From: Bacteroidota bacterium | Lineage (GTDB): Bacteria > Bacteroidota > Bacteroidia > NS11-12g > UBA9320 | Reading direction: 5' to 3' | Length of the DNA stretch: 14,724 bases | Assembly (NCBI GenBank): GCA_003484585.1 | Contig: DNBZ01000230.1 | Location: forward strand, 1-14,724 | Shown here: one piece after another, positions 8,247 to 14,454 of the stretch | How positions within the stretch are numbered: the first letter of the stretch is position 1 | Layout of the letters: every line of letters starts with the position of its first letter | The notes under the pieces: generated by a model | Database searches by the model: none | What the model was told of the DNA's origin: nothing | What the model saw: the letters and a program-made list of their open reading frames with translations, nothing else | Translations under genes and position numbers: made by a program

Positions 8247-9259
8247 AAGTTCAGCTTTTCTAGTGCCAGAGCATTCTCGTAGTGATTTGTATTATTCCTT
8301 GATATAGTGGTTACCGTACGAGCAGCTTCTCTGTTTTTCCCTTTTTTATAAAGCTTGTCATAGTAACCAAGTGACAGTAGAGCCACTTCGTAATATTTTT
8401 TTTCTGAAAGTAATTCCAAAGCCAAATTCACCTTTTCAAGACCAAGTCTTTTAGATAGTTTTAGTATGGAATCAGCTAATAGATGATCGCCTACTTTAGT
8501 ATATTCTTGGACCAAGTGCGTAGCTCGCTCTTCTGCTGGTATGTCTATGAATATAAGAGCACTAGATCTCATTTGTGTGTGAATCTGTTGCGGTACATTT
8601 ACAGTGCCTATACTATAACTCTCGTCCTCTATCCAGATAGGCAGGGTTCTATCTAGTTTACTTATTTCTCTAAATAGGTTGTTATCAAACTGCTCCGATG
8701 TAGGCTGAGCGTCTTGGCCTATACCACCAAAAGCAGAACCCTTGTGATGGGCAAGACCTTCTAAATCGAGAATCTGATGTCCTAGCTTCTTTAATTCACT
8801 AAGGATATATGTTTTCCCGCTGCCAGTAAATCCCCCTAGTAGTTTGATTTTGATTGTAACTTCTAGTTGATCTAGCACATAGTTTCTGTACGCTTTGTAT
8901 CCTCCAGTAATCACACTCAGTTCCGAAAAGCCATTGTCTGATAGATGCTTAGCAAAAGACTGACTTCTCATTCCCCCTCGCCAGCAGTGAATTATGGCGG
9001 AGCCTTCTGGGGCTGCTTTTTTCGAAATATGTATAAAATTAAGTAGCTTAGGATTTACAAGTGTAGTCCCCTGTTCTATAGCTGCCTCTTTAGATACTTG
9101 CTTGTACGTGGTCCCTACTTCAGCTCGCTCCTCGTCCGAAAATAGAGGAATATTGATAGCATTTGGGATGTGGCCTTGTTGGTACTCTTTTGGCGAGCGG
9201 ACATCAATTATGGGCCTAGTGCTGCATAGTGCTTCCGATATATTGATGTTATTAACCAT
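8243..9259 (-). CDS. selU: tRNA 2-selenouridine synthase
   Basis: 338 residues (also called mnmH or ybbB). The enzyme converts 2-thiouridine at the wobble position of tRNAs for Lys, Glu and Gln to 2-selenouridine, through a geranylated intermediate, using selenophosphate. The N-terminal rhodanese domain (about 1-130) begins with [19 protein letters not shown] and carries the active loop [10 protein letters not shown], with Cys92 as the catalytic residue. A P-loop, GGFTGSGKT (142-150), opens the C-terminal nucleotide-binding domain, followed by [16 protein letters not shown] and the conserved IEDES segment. Length and order are those of the family. It is the first gene of the selU-selD pair. 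No exact TAnnTTTG box is seen directly upstream; AACATTTG at about 60 nt is one weak candidate. Confidence 0.97.
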   Translation of the reverse strand: MVNNINISEALCSTRPIIDVRSPKEYQQGHIPNAINIPLFSDEERAEVGTTYKQVSKEAAIEQGTTLVNPKLLNFIHISKKAAPEGSAIIHCWRGGMRSQSFAKHLSDNGFSELSVITGGYKAYRNYVLDQLEVTIKIKLLGGFTGSGKTYILSELKKLGHQILDLEGLAHHKGSAFGGIGQDAQPTSEQFDNNLFREISKLDRTLPIWIEDESYSIGTVNVPQQIHTQMRSSALIFIDIPAEERATHLVQEYTKVGDHLLADSILKLSKRLGLEKVNLALELLSEKKYYEVALLSLGYYDKLYKKGKNREAARTVTTISRNNTNHYENALALEKLNL

Positions 9260-9383
9260 GTTGTAGTTATACTAACCCGTAAATCATATTTAGGTTCAAG
9301 GTTAAGCAAATGTTTATCTATTCTATTACAAAGTAGAAATATGCATTGTAAGAAGAAGTTATACTGCGATGCTCTTAGAAAGG

Positions 9384-9509
9384 TTACCTATTGGGGCAAT
9401 CACAATTCTTTGAGGGGCCTTTATGACGATATCGTTTTTTAGACTTACAGCTATCGAAAATGAGTATTAGACTGAGGCCGAGAAGTATTATAGCAAATGT
9501 TTTTTTCAT
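9384..9509 (-). CDS. Very small lipoprotein (41 residues)
   Basis: An ATG at 9507-9509 opens a 41-codon frame ending in TAA at 9384-9386. The product has a lipoprotein signal: MKKTFAIILLGLSLILIF, then the lipobox FDSC with Cys21. The 20-residue mature part is basic (KSKKRYRHKG) and ends in a small cysteine motif, NCDCPNR. The family is not one I can name, but similar mini-lipoproteins with a basic stretch and a CxCP end are seen in Bacteroidota. TACTTTCG on the minus strand at 9519-9526 differs from TAnnTTTG at one base and ends 9 nt before the ATG. Together the signal, lipobox and promoter position make this more than a chance frame. Role unknown, presumably anchored in the inner or outer membrane. 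Confidence 0.72.
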   Translation of the reverse strand: MKKTFAIILLGLSLILIFDSCKSKKRYRHKGPSKNCDCPNR

Positions 9510-9518
9510 GCTTGAGTA

Positions 9519-9526
9519 CGAAAGTA
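9519..9526 (-). promoter_or_regulatory. Candidate -7 box for the mini-lipoprotein
   Basis: TACTTTCG on the minus strand differs from TAnnTTTG by one base. It ends 9 nt before the lipoprotein ATG, the same spacing as the other -7 candidates here. No -33 element was recognised. Confidence 0.35.
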
Positions 9527-9549
9527 AAACGTAACTACCGATGAGTTAG

Positions 9550-9557
9550 TACATTTG
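9550..9557 (+). promoter_or_regulatory. Candidate Bacteroidota -7 box for popT-aroE
   Basis: TACATTTG is an exact TAnnTTTG match and ends 10 nt before the popT ATG at 9568, predicting a leader of about 5 nt. It is the only exact match in this divergent gap on the + strand. Confidence 0.5.
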
Positions 9558-9567
9558 CCCATATTTT

Positions 9568-10527
9568 ATGAAAGAAACTATTTATACTATGCTGAAAGGA
9601 GCTGCTATGGGAGTAGCAGAAGTGATTCCTGGAGTCTCAGGAGGGACACTTGCTTTTATCACGGGTATCTACGAGAGACTACTAAATGCGATTAGTAATA
9701 TCAATCTTGGCTTACTTAAAACGTGGAAAGAAGAAGGTTTTAAAAGTGTATGGCAAAAGATAGATGGCTTGTTTCTCACTAAGCTGTTGGCTGGTATGGC
9801 GATTGGTTTCTTAGTGGGGCTTAAGGTTATTGTAAAACTGCTAGAGAGTCATCCTATTCTTATATGGAGTTTCTTCTTTGGGTTAATTCTAGCGTCTATC
9901 CCTATGATAGCACGAGAAGTAAAAAAATGGGGAGGTCTTGAAATAGTGCTTCTGATACTTGGGTCTGCATTGGTATATTGGATTACCATAGCTGCACCTT
10001 CTCAAGGGAGCGAACATTTGGCTATGGTGTTTTTGGCAGGAGTATTAGGGGTTTCGGCTCTTATGTTACCTGGGTTGTCTGGTAGTTTTGTGCTGCTTTT
10101 ATTGGGTATGTATACCATTATAATGCCTGCAATAGAAGAATTCACGCATCATCCTTTTGGTCCGGAGACCACTATTATAGTTGTTTTTGCTTTAGGTATG
10201 CTTGTCGGTTTACTCAGTTTTGCAAAGGTCCTTACTTTTACTTTTAGGAAATATCCTAACCCAACTATGGCATTGCTTACGGGTTTTTTAATAGGCTCAC
10301 TTAATAAGGTTTGGCCTTGGCAAAATGTCCTAGAAACACGAGTAAATAGTCATGAAGAAAGGGTAGTGCAATTTTCTGAAAGCGTATGGCCAACAACATT
10401 CTCAGATTTGCCAACCGACAACTTCCTATATGGTAACGTACCGCAGATTTTGCCGGCTATTGCTATTATGTTAGCTGGAATTACCCTTATTTATTTGATG
10501 AATAAGTATAGTGTAAAAGAAGAATGA
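9568..10527 (+). CDS. popT: Polyprenyl-phosphate transporter, DUF368 family (PopT)
   Basis: 319 residues, polytopic, with about 8-9 hydrophobic segments. DUF368 proteins were shown to be one of two broad families that return undecaprenyl phosphate, the lipid carrier for peptidoglycan and surface glycans, to the cytoplasmic face of the inner membrane. The family's internal repeat is visible: EVIPGVSGGTLAFITGIYERLL in the first half (PGVSGG at 21-26) and LMLPGLSGSFVLLLLGMY in the second (PGLSGS at 168-173). An extended hydrophilic loop with many charges lies at about 254-290, between the last membrane segments. The stop overlaps the aroE start by 4 bp (ATGA, 10524-10527), so the genes are co-transcribed and probably coupled, although the pathways are distinct. 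Function is inferred from the family only. Confidence 0.9.
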   Translation: MKETIYTMLKGAAMGVAEVIPGVSGGTLAFITGIYERLLNAISNINLGLLKTWKEEGFKSVWQKIDGLFLTKLLAGMAIGFLVGLKVIVKLLESHPILIWSFFFGLILASIPMIAREVKKWGGLEIVLLILGSALVYWITIAAPSQGSEHLAMVFLAGVLGVSALMLPGLSGSFVLLLLGMYTIIMPAIEEFTHHPFGPETTIIVVFALGMLVGLLSFAKVLTFTFRKYPNPTMALLTGFLIGSLNKVWPWQNVLETRVNSHEERVVQFSESVWPTTFSDLPTDNFLYGNVPQILPAIAIMLAGITLIYLMNKYSVKEE

Positions 10528-11249
10528 AGAAATTTGGAGTAATTGGATTCCCCATAAAACACTCTTTTTCTCCTGGTTACTTTGCTCAGAAATTTGCAGA
10601 CTTGGAGCTTGATGATTGCGAGTATCAAGCGTATGAAATTGAAGATTTAAAGAAGCTGAAGGCTTTAGTAAAGAAGGGAAAGTTAAGTGGTTTTAATGTT
10701 ACCATACCTCATAAACAAAGCATTATTCCTATGCTGAAAAGTTTAAGCAATGCCGCTAAAGCCATAGGAGCAGTAAATACTGTGTCAGTAACTGCCGAAG
10801 GTTGGTTTGGAGATAACACAGATTTTATTGGTTTCAGAAAAAGCCTCTCTAAGCTTAAAGGGAGCAAAAGACATACTGCTTTAATCTTTGGAACTGGAGG
10901 TAGCTCCAAGGCAGTAAAGTATGCCTTACAGCAATTAGGAATTCAGTATTCCACGGTGTCACGAGGACCTATGGCAGAGTACTCTTATGCAGATTTGACT
11001 GAGAAGGAAATCGCAGGGCATTCTATACTTATTAATACTACTCCTCTTGGATCCCCTGCTATGGAAGATGAATGTGTGTCTATACCTTATAATGCTATTA
11101 ATGCTAAGCATATTTGCTACGACTTGATTTATAAGCCAGAAGAATCTCTTTTCTTAAAAAAGGCAAAGGAAAAAGGTGCTACTATAAAAAACGGATTGGA
11201 AATGCTGCAAATACAAGCAGATGAGTCTTGGAAAATTTGGAATTCGTAA
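10524..11249 (+). CDS. aroE: Shikimate dehydrogenase (NADP+)
   Basis: 241 residues. The enzyme reduces 3-dehydroshikimate to shikimate with NADPH in the aromatic amino acid pathway. The substrate domain has the start GVIGFPIKHSFSPGYF, the motif GFNVTIPHKQ with catalytic Lys64, GAVNT with Asn85, and GDNTDFIGF with catalytic Asp100. The glycine-rich dinucleotide loop is FGTGGSSKA (122-130), and the phosphate-binding position carries Ser-Arg-Gly (SRGP). The C-terminal block NGLEMLQIQADESWKIW is also typical. At 241 residues it is shorter than the E. coli enzyme (272), as usual in Bacteroidota. The start overlaps the popT stop. Confidence 0.95.
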   Translation: MKKFGVIGFPIKHSFSPGYFAQKFADLELDDCEYQAYEIEDLKKLKALVKKGKLSGFNVTIPHKQSIIPMLKSLSNAAKAIGAVNTVSVTAEGWFGDNTDFIGFRKSLSKLKGSKRHTALIFGTGGSSKAVKYALQQLGIQYSTVSRGPMAEYSYADLTEKEIAGHSILINTTPLGSPAMEDECVSIPYNAINAKHICYDLIYKPEESLFLKKAKEKGATIKNGLEMLQIQADESWKIWNS

Positions 11250-11275
11250 TTTTTATCTAACTTGCAATCATCTTT

Positions 11276-11824
11276 ATGAAAAATACACTTTTACTCTTAG
11301 CTTTAGGAGCAGTTTTACTTATAAATGAAAGTTGCCAGAAGCCACCTGTGCCTATAATTATCCCAGCAGGTAATACAACCGATACCACTGGAGGCGGAGG
11401 CCAAGAAGAAGAGGTGAGTCCTTATGTAGGTAGCTGGAGTTATGATAAGATAGAGCTAACCAATGGTGTATTAGAAATAATGGGTAATGAGATAGGTGCT
11501 TTTGAAGGTGCTGGATCTGACATAACGGGAGAAGTGTTGATTACCGAAAACCCTAATAAGTATACGACAATACTTTCTTTCACTGCGGATATTTCAGTGT
11601 TTGGTCAAGCTCAAAGTCTGCCTGTGGATAAGCAAACATCGGGAGGGACCTGGACTGAAAGTAATGGTGAAATAACGCTTGTAGATGATAGTGGTAAAAA
11701 TATAGCTGTGGTGAGTAGTACTTCTTCCATGATAGTATTTACTGGTGAATTTACAGAGACTATAGACGCACAGTTTGGTAGCATAGATGCTACCTCAGAT
11801 GTTGTGTTTACAATTGTTAAATAG
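11276..11824 (+). CDS. Lipocalin-like lipoprotein
   Basis: 182 residues. The N-terminus is a lipoprotein signal (MKNTLLLLALGAVLLI, lipobox NESC, Cys20). A proline/threonine/glycine-rich spacer (about 21-48, with TTDTTGGGG and an acidic QEEE) precedes a single beta-rich domain starting at VGSWSYDKIEL. That start, the ITGEVLITENPNKYTTILSF strand and the late GTWTESNGEITL strand resemble the lipocalin-like domain of Bacteroidota lipoproteins, which may bind small hydrophobic ligands; the ligand is unknown. It follows aroE by 26 bp and could be read with it. TAACTTGC at 11258-11265, 10 nt before the ATG, is a weak -7 candidate for independent expression. No terminator is evident in the 116-bp convergent gap that follows. 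Confidence 0.8.
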   Translation: MKNTLLLLALGAVLLINESCQKPPVPIIIPAGNTTDTTGGGGQEEEVSPYVGSWSYDKIELTNGVLEIMGNEIGAFEGAGSDITGEVLITENPNKYTTILSFTADISVFGQAQSLPVDKQTSGGTWTESNGEITLVDDSGKNIAVVSSTSSMIVFTGEFTETIDAQFGSIDATSDVVFTIVK

Positions 11825-11940
11825 ATTACTCAGGTTTAATCTCAAATGTAACTTACGTGTACCTTGCTTGAAAGTATGGTTAGTCTTAAGTATATATATC
11901 TTCATATTTAGAGTAAATTTCATCTTAGATTTAAACGATA

Positions 11941-12465
11941 CTAGTCTATCCAAGCCCCGCCACTTATAAATGTACGTTGGTAGTATCCTTGCCTTAAGTT
12001 ACTAATCATTACTCCTTTACTAGAACTTGCATGGGCAAAATAGCCATCCCAGAGGTATACCCCAACATGAGTTATCTTAGTGCCGCCACTTGTAGCAAAG
12101 AATACTAAATCTCCTTCATAGAGTGCGTACTTTCTAATAGGCATAGAGTTAGCATAGATATCTCGCGATACACGAGGAATTTCTTTTTTATAAATCTCTT
12201 TATACACTTTGCTAGTAAACCCAGAACAATCAGTTCCCTTTTTACTGCTTCCGCCATAGCAATACGGAGTGCCCCGCCAATCCAACGTAAATATCAATAA
12301 GTCGTAGTTAGCTGTCTCATTCTCAGGCAGACCTAGCTGGTTACAGATGTTTACTATTTCTTCAATTTTTTGTGAATCTACAGTGGTAGATGTAGTGCTA
12401 CTATCCTCTTGGGCTATGGAGCTCCAAGCGATAGATAAGAAAGATATGAGTACCAATACACGCAT
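11941..12465 (-). CDS. Exported NlpC/P60 peptidoglycan hydrolase
   Basis: 174 residues. MRVLVLISFLSIAWSSIAQ is a signal peptide with cleavage expected after AQ. A Ser/Thr-rich stretch and a helix (about 20-50) precede a complete NlpC/P60 cysteine peptidase domain. The nucleophile is Cys80 in GTDCSGF, the general base is His133 in ITHVGVY, and the third polar residue is His145 in FAHASSS. GDLVFFA (118-124) is the standard core strand. Such enzymes cleave D-Glu/meso-diaminopimelate or related bonds in peptide stems of the cell wall. With no SH3 or LysM targeting domain it is a minimal version. It starts 36 bp after the bshA stop on the same strand, so it may share its transcript; TATGTTTA in that gap is one base from a -7 box. 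Confidence 0.92.
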   Translation of the reverse strand: MRVLVLISFLSIAWSSIAQEDSSTTSTTVDSQKIEEIVNICNQLGLPENETANYDLLIFTLDWRGTPYCYGGSSKKGTDCSGFTSKVYKEIYKKEIPRVSRDIYANSMPIRKYALYEGDLVFFATSGGTKITHVGVYLWDGYFAHASSSKGVMISNLRQGYYQRTFISGGAWID

Positions 12466-12501
12466 AATGTTATCTCATACTAAACATACAGTATTATCGA
12501 T

Positions 12502-13605
12502 TTAGTATAAAGCTTGGTACAAAGGAAGAATGTTTTTTAGTTTATATTTCAACGAATGCTTTTTAGCTTGTGCTTTAAACTGGGTAAGGTTTTCATCTTT
12601 TAAGATGGTAAGTGCGTCTGCTGCCATCTTATCTACATCCCCTATATTACTTGTGTACCCAGTAAGTCCATCTATATTTACCTCAGGCAAACCCCCTGTA
12701 TTGGTACTTATGACGGGGACTTCGCATGCCATTGCTTCTAGAGCTGCTAGTCCAAAACTCTCTGTTTCTGATGGAATAAGGAATAGGTCTGCAATACTCA
12801 AAATCTCCTCTACGGCTTCTTGCTTTCCTAAGAAAATAACATCTTTACATATATCACAGTTTCTGCATTCTGCTTCTATAGATGCACGCTCAGGACCATC
12901 TCCTATTAGTAAAAGTTTAGCAGGTATTTTAGCTGCTACTCTTCTATATATTTCTAATACATCGGGCACTCGTTTTACCTTTCTGAAATTTGAAGTATGC
13001 ACTAAAATCTTTTCGCCATTGGGAGCAATACCTTTTTTGAAATGGTCTTTGGGCTGCTTATTGAATCTTTGAAAATCTATAAAATTAGGTACAACATGTA
13101 TTTCGCCGGTGTAGTTGAAGAAAGAGTAAGTGTCTTTTTTTAAGCTTTCGGACACGGCGGTTACTACATCACTCTCTTGTAGTGAGTATGTTACTACAGG
13201 TTCATAGGATTTATCTTTGCCTACTAGGGTTATATCTGTACCGTGCAGCGTAGTGACTATCTTTATTTTTATTCCCTCACGGGCGAGTATGTGCTTGGCA
13301 GTAGCTGCCGCAGCGGCATGTGGTATGGCGTAGTGTACGTGAAGTACTTCGATCTTATGTACTTTTACTATATCTACTATTTTACTAGTAAGTGCTATTT
13401 CATATGGAGCGTACTTAAACAGCGGGTAGTTATTAAAACTTACCTCGTGATAAAACAAATTTTCTGTAAATGCATCTAGACGCACGGGTTGATCGTATGA
13501 GATGAAATGTATATTATGGTTTTGAGCAGCTAGTGCTTTTCCTAGCTCAGTCGCCACTACACCACTTCCACCAAATGTGGGATAACAAATTATGCCAATG
13601 TTCAT
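12502..13605 (-). CDS. bshA: N-acetyl-alpha-D-glucosaminyl L-malate synthase (bacillithiol synthesis, first step)
   Basis: 367 residues, a GT-B glycosyltransferase of family GT4. It joins GlcNAc from UDP-GlcNAc to L-malate, starting bacillithiol synthesis. The N-terminal MNIGIICYPTFGGSGVVATELG, HYAIPHA (91-97), TLHGTDIT (119-126), HTSNFRKVKRVPDVL (203-217), GDGPE and the ESFGLAALEAMAC retaining-transferase motif (EX7E, Glu282 and Glu290) all match the known BshA. I place the start at 13603-13605; the ATG five codons upstream (13618-13620) lies in an AT repeat and precedes the family start. An unusual point is ECRNCDIC at 246-253, with three cysteines at 247, 250 and 253, in a helix-loop of the nucleotide-sugar domain. 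CATCTTTG at about 20 bp upstream is one base from a -7 box. Confidence 0.96.
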   Translation of the reverse strand: MNIGIICYPTFGGSGVVATELGKALAAQNHNIHFISYDQPVRLDAFTENLFYHEVSFNNYPLFKYAPYEIALTSKIVDIVKVHKIEVLHVHYAIPHAAAAATAKHILAREGIKIKIVTTLHGTDITLVGKDKSYEPVVTYSLQESDVVTAVSESLKKDTYSFFNYTGEIHVVPNFIDFQRFNKQPKDHFKKGIAPNGEKILVHTSNFRKVKRVPDVLEIYRRVAAKIPAKLLLIGDGPERASIEAECRNCDICKDVIFLGKQEAVEEILSIADLFLIPSETESFGLAALEAMACEVPVISTNTGGLPEVNIDGLTGYTSNIGDVDKMAADALTILKDENLTQFKAQAKKHSLKYKLKNILPLYQALY

Positions 13606-13664
13606 ATATATATAATACAAAGATGAACGTATTGAGGTTTGAAAACTAACAAGATTGAATAAAA

Positions 13665-13694
13665 AAACTCCAAGAACGTAGGCTCTAGGAGTTT
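13665..13694 (-). terminator. Intrinsic terminator after the DUF2541 gene
   Basis: AAACTCC (13665-13671) pairs with GGAGTTT (13688-13694); AGA (13673-13675) pairs with TCT (13684-13686) inside an A-A mismatch. On the minus strand the stem is followed by a run of seven T. It begins about 30 nt after the DUF2541 stop at 13725 and separates it from bshA. Confidence 0.82.
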
Positions 13695-13724
13695 ATAGTA
13701 TGCTAGTAAATAAAGTGAAATGTC

Positions 13725-14114
13725 TTAATGCCTTCCGTATAAATGAATAGTTGCTTTTCGGCCTGCCTTATTTTTGGTATCGTACCACATATCGATAGAT
13801 TGTATTATTCTTTTACCCCCTTTTAGATCGAGGACTTTTGTGTCTCTGCCTTGAATAAAGCTATGTCTTACATTCAATAACTGAGAGTTCCCATTACGAT
13901 AGTTTACTTTCATTTTATGCATGGATAAATTTCCAGATACATTCATTTTTAGTTTCGTAAATGTGCCGTTAGATGCGGTTACCTTTATTCTATCATGATC
14001 TAGACCAAAGTCAACTGTTCTAGAGCCTAGATGAGACCAGTTCCCCGCAGATAATGCAAGAAGTGAAGTAATAGAAAAGAGAAGTGCAAGTATTAGTTTA
14101 TTGATATTTTTCAT
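13725..14114 (-). CDS. Small exported DUF2541 protein
   Basis: 129 residues with a signal peptide (MKNINKLILALLFSITSLLALSAG). The mature domain fits DUF2541: NWSHLGSRTVDFGLDHDRIKV at its start, a middle FTKLKMNVSG strand, VNYRNG, VLDLKGGKRIIQSIDMWY, and a final strand ATIHLYGRH. Function is not known for this family; its E. coli member YaaI is a small secreted protein. The motif order D.D.I.V, LDL.GG.R.I and LYGR suggests a compact, repeat-like beta sandwich. It stands between two hairpin terminators, one just upstream of the start (14177-14208) and one 30 nt downstream, so it is probably a single-gene unit. No consensus promoter is obvious in the 60 bp upstream. Confidence 0.8.
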   Translation of the reverse strand: MKNINKLILALLFSITSLLALSAGNWSHLGSRTVDFGLDHDRIKVTASNGTFTKLKMNVSGNLSMHKMKVNYRNGNSQLLNVRHSFIQGRDTKVLDLKGGKRIIQSIDMWYDTKNKAGRKATIHLYGRH

Positions 14115-14167
14115 ATTGATATTTCTTGTATCTATTAGTCTCAGAGAAATACCATTGGTTGCATCTA

Positions 14168-14208
14168 ATAAAAAAAATGTACTCCTAAGCTACTGCTCAG
14201 GAGTACAT
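14168..14208 (-). terminator. Strong intrinsic terminator upstream of the DUF2541 gene
   Basis: ATGTACTCCT (14177-14186) and AGGAGTACAT (14199-14208) form a perfect 10-bp stem; AGC/GCT adds three pairs after one mismatch around a TACT loop. On the minus strand the stem ends in a run of eight T. It lies about 250 nt past the metH stop, which is far for metH itself, so it may close a separate minus-strand transcript. Confidence 0.83.
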
Positions 14209-14273
14209 GAAAACATAATAATAATTAACAAATTGGCTTTTCATAAAAAAGCTAATATTAGGTTTATTAATCT

Positions 14274-14284
14274 ATCACCTCCTT
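14274..14284 (-). promoter_or_regulatory. Perfect Shine-Dalgarno-like sequence without a suitably spaced gene
   Basis: AAGGAGGTGAT on the minus strand is complementary to the classical 16S 3' end. No ATG, GTG or TTG follows within 5-12 nt; the next ATG is 30 nt downstream at 14244 and opens a frame of only 15 codons. Genes in this window otherwise lack such sites. Role unknown; possibly chance. Confidence 0.3.
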
Positions 14285-14391
14285 AGTCAAAGTAGTATAT
14301 AGCTATCATCCTAGCTTCTTTATACTCTATAGACCACTCTATGATCTAAAGCGTTGCACCATGCATACTATTTATTAAAGTAGGTGTCCCA

Positions 14392-14446
14392 AAAATTTGC
14401 GGTTCCATCTCTTGAAAAGAATGCAATGCGAATTATGGATCCGCAA
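14392..14446 (-). terminator. Terminator-like hairpin just after metH
   Basis: On the minus strand TTGCGGATCCAT (14435-14446) pairs with ATGGAACCGCAA (14397-14408), 11 of 12 bases with one A-A mismatch. The stem is followed by ATTTTTGGG. The 26-nt loop contains a further small stem, TTCTT/AAGAG. It starts 8 nt after the metH stop. The stem is GC-rich for this region, but the T-run is only five bases. Confidence 0.55.
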
Positions 14447-14454
14447 TATCCTTA

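Larger units (their letters stand above)
14115..14454. other. Gene-free 340-bp interval with several hairpins
   Basis: No protein gene above about 20 codons is convincing here. From the metH stop, reading the minus strand, it holds a terminator-like hairpin (14397-14446), and smaller stems such as TAGATCA/TGGTCTA and AGCTA/TAGCT (about 14300-14345). A perfect AAGGAGGTGAT follows (14274-14284), then a 15-codon frame starting at 14244 and a strong intrinsic terminator (14177-14208). A structured non-coding RNA of roughly 200 nt on the minus strand is possible. Confidence 0.45.

Noticed and set aside
7744..8307. 187-codon open frame on the + strand.
   Set aside because: Antisense to selD, which is conserved throughout; a mirror of its codon bias.
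11825..11940. Search for a bidirectional terminator between the lipocalin-like and NlpC/P60 genes.
   Set aside because: Only weak AT-rich palindromes are present; no stem with a T-run on either strand.
12530..13072. 180-codon open frame on the + strand.
   Set aside because: Antisense to bshA; no recognisable domain and no start signal.
14197..14244. 15-codon minus-strand frame (MKSQFVNYYYVFMYS) ending inside a terminator, possible leader peptide for attenuation.
   Set aside because: The downstream gene is DUF2541 with no amino-acid link, no competing hairpin was evident, and the frame is short enough to be chance.
14274..14285. ATCACCTCCTTA on the + strand equals the 3' end of 16S rRNA in E. 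coli, suggesting an rRNA gene end.
   Set aside because: The upstream bases do not contain the conserved 16S helix 45 region or any other rRNA-like sequence; only the last 12 bases match.
14397..14446. Possible tRNA-like T-arm around GCGGTTCCATC.
   Set aside because: No acceptor, anticodon or CCA features and no GTTCGA core; the hairpin is better explained as a terminator.
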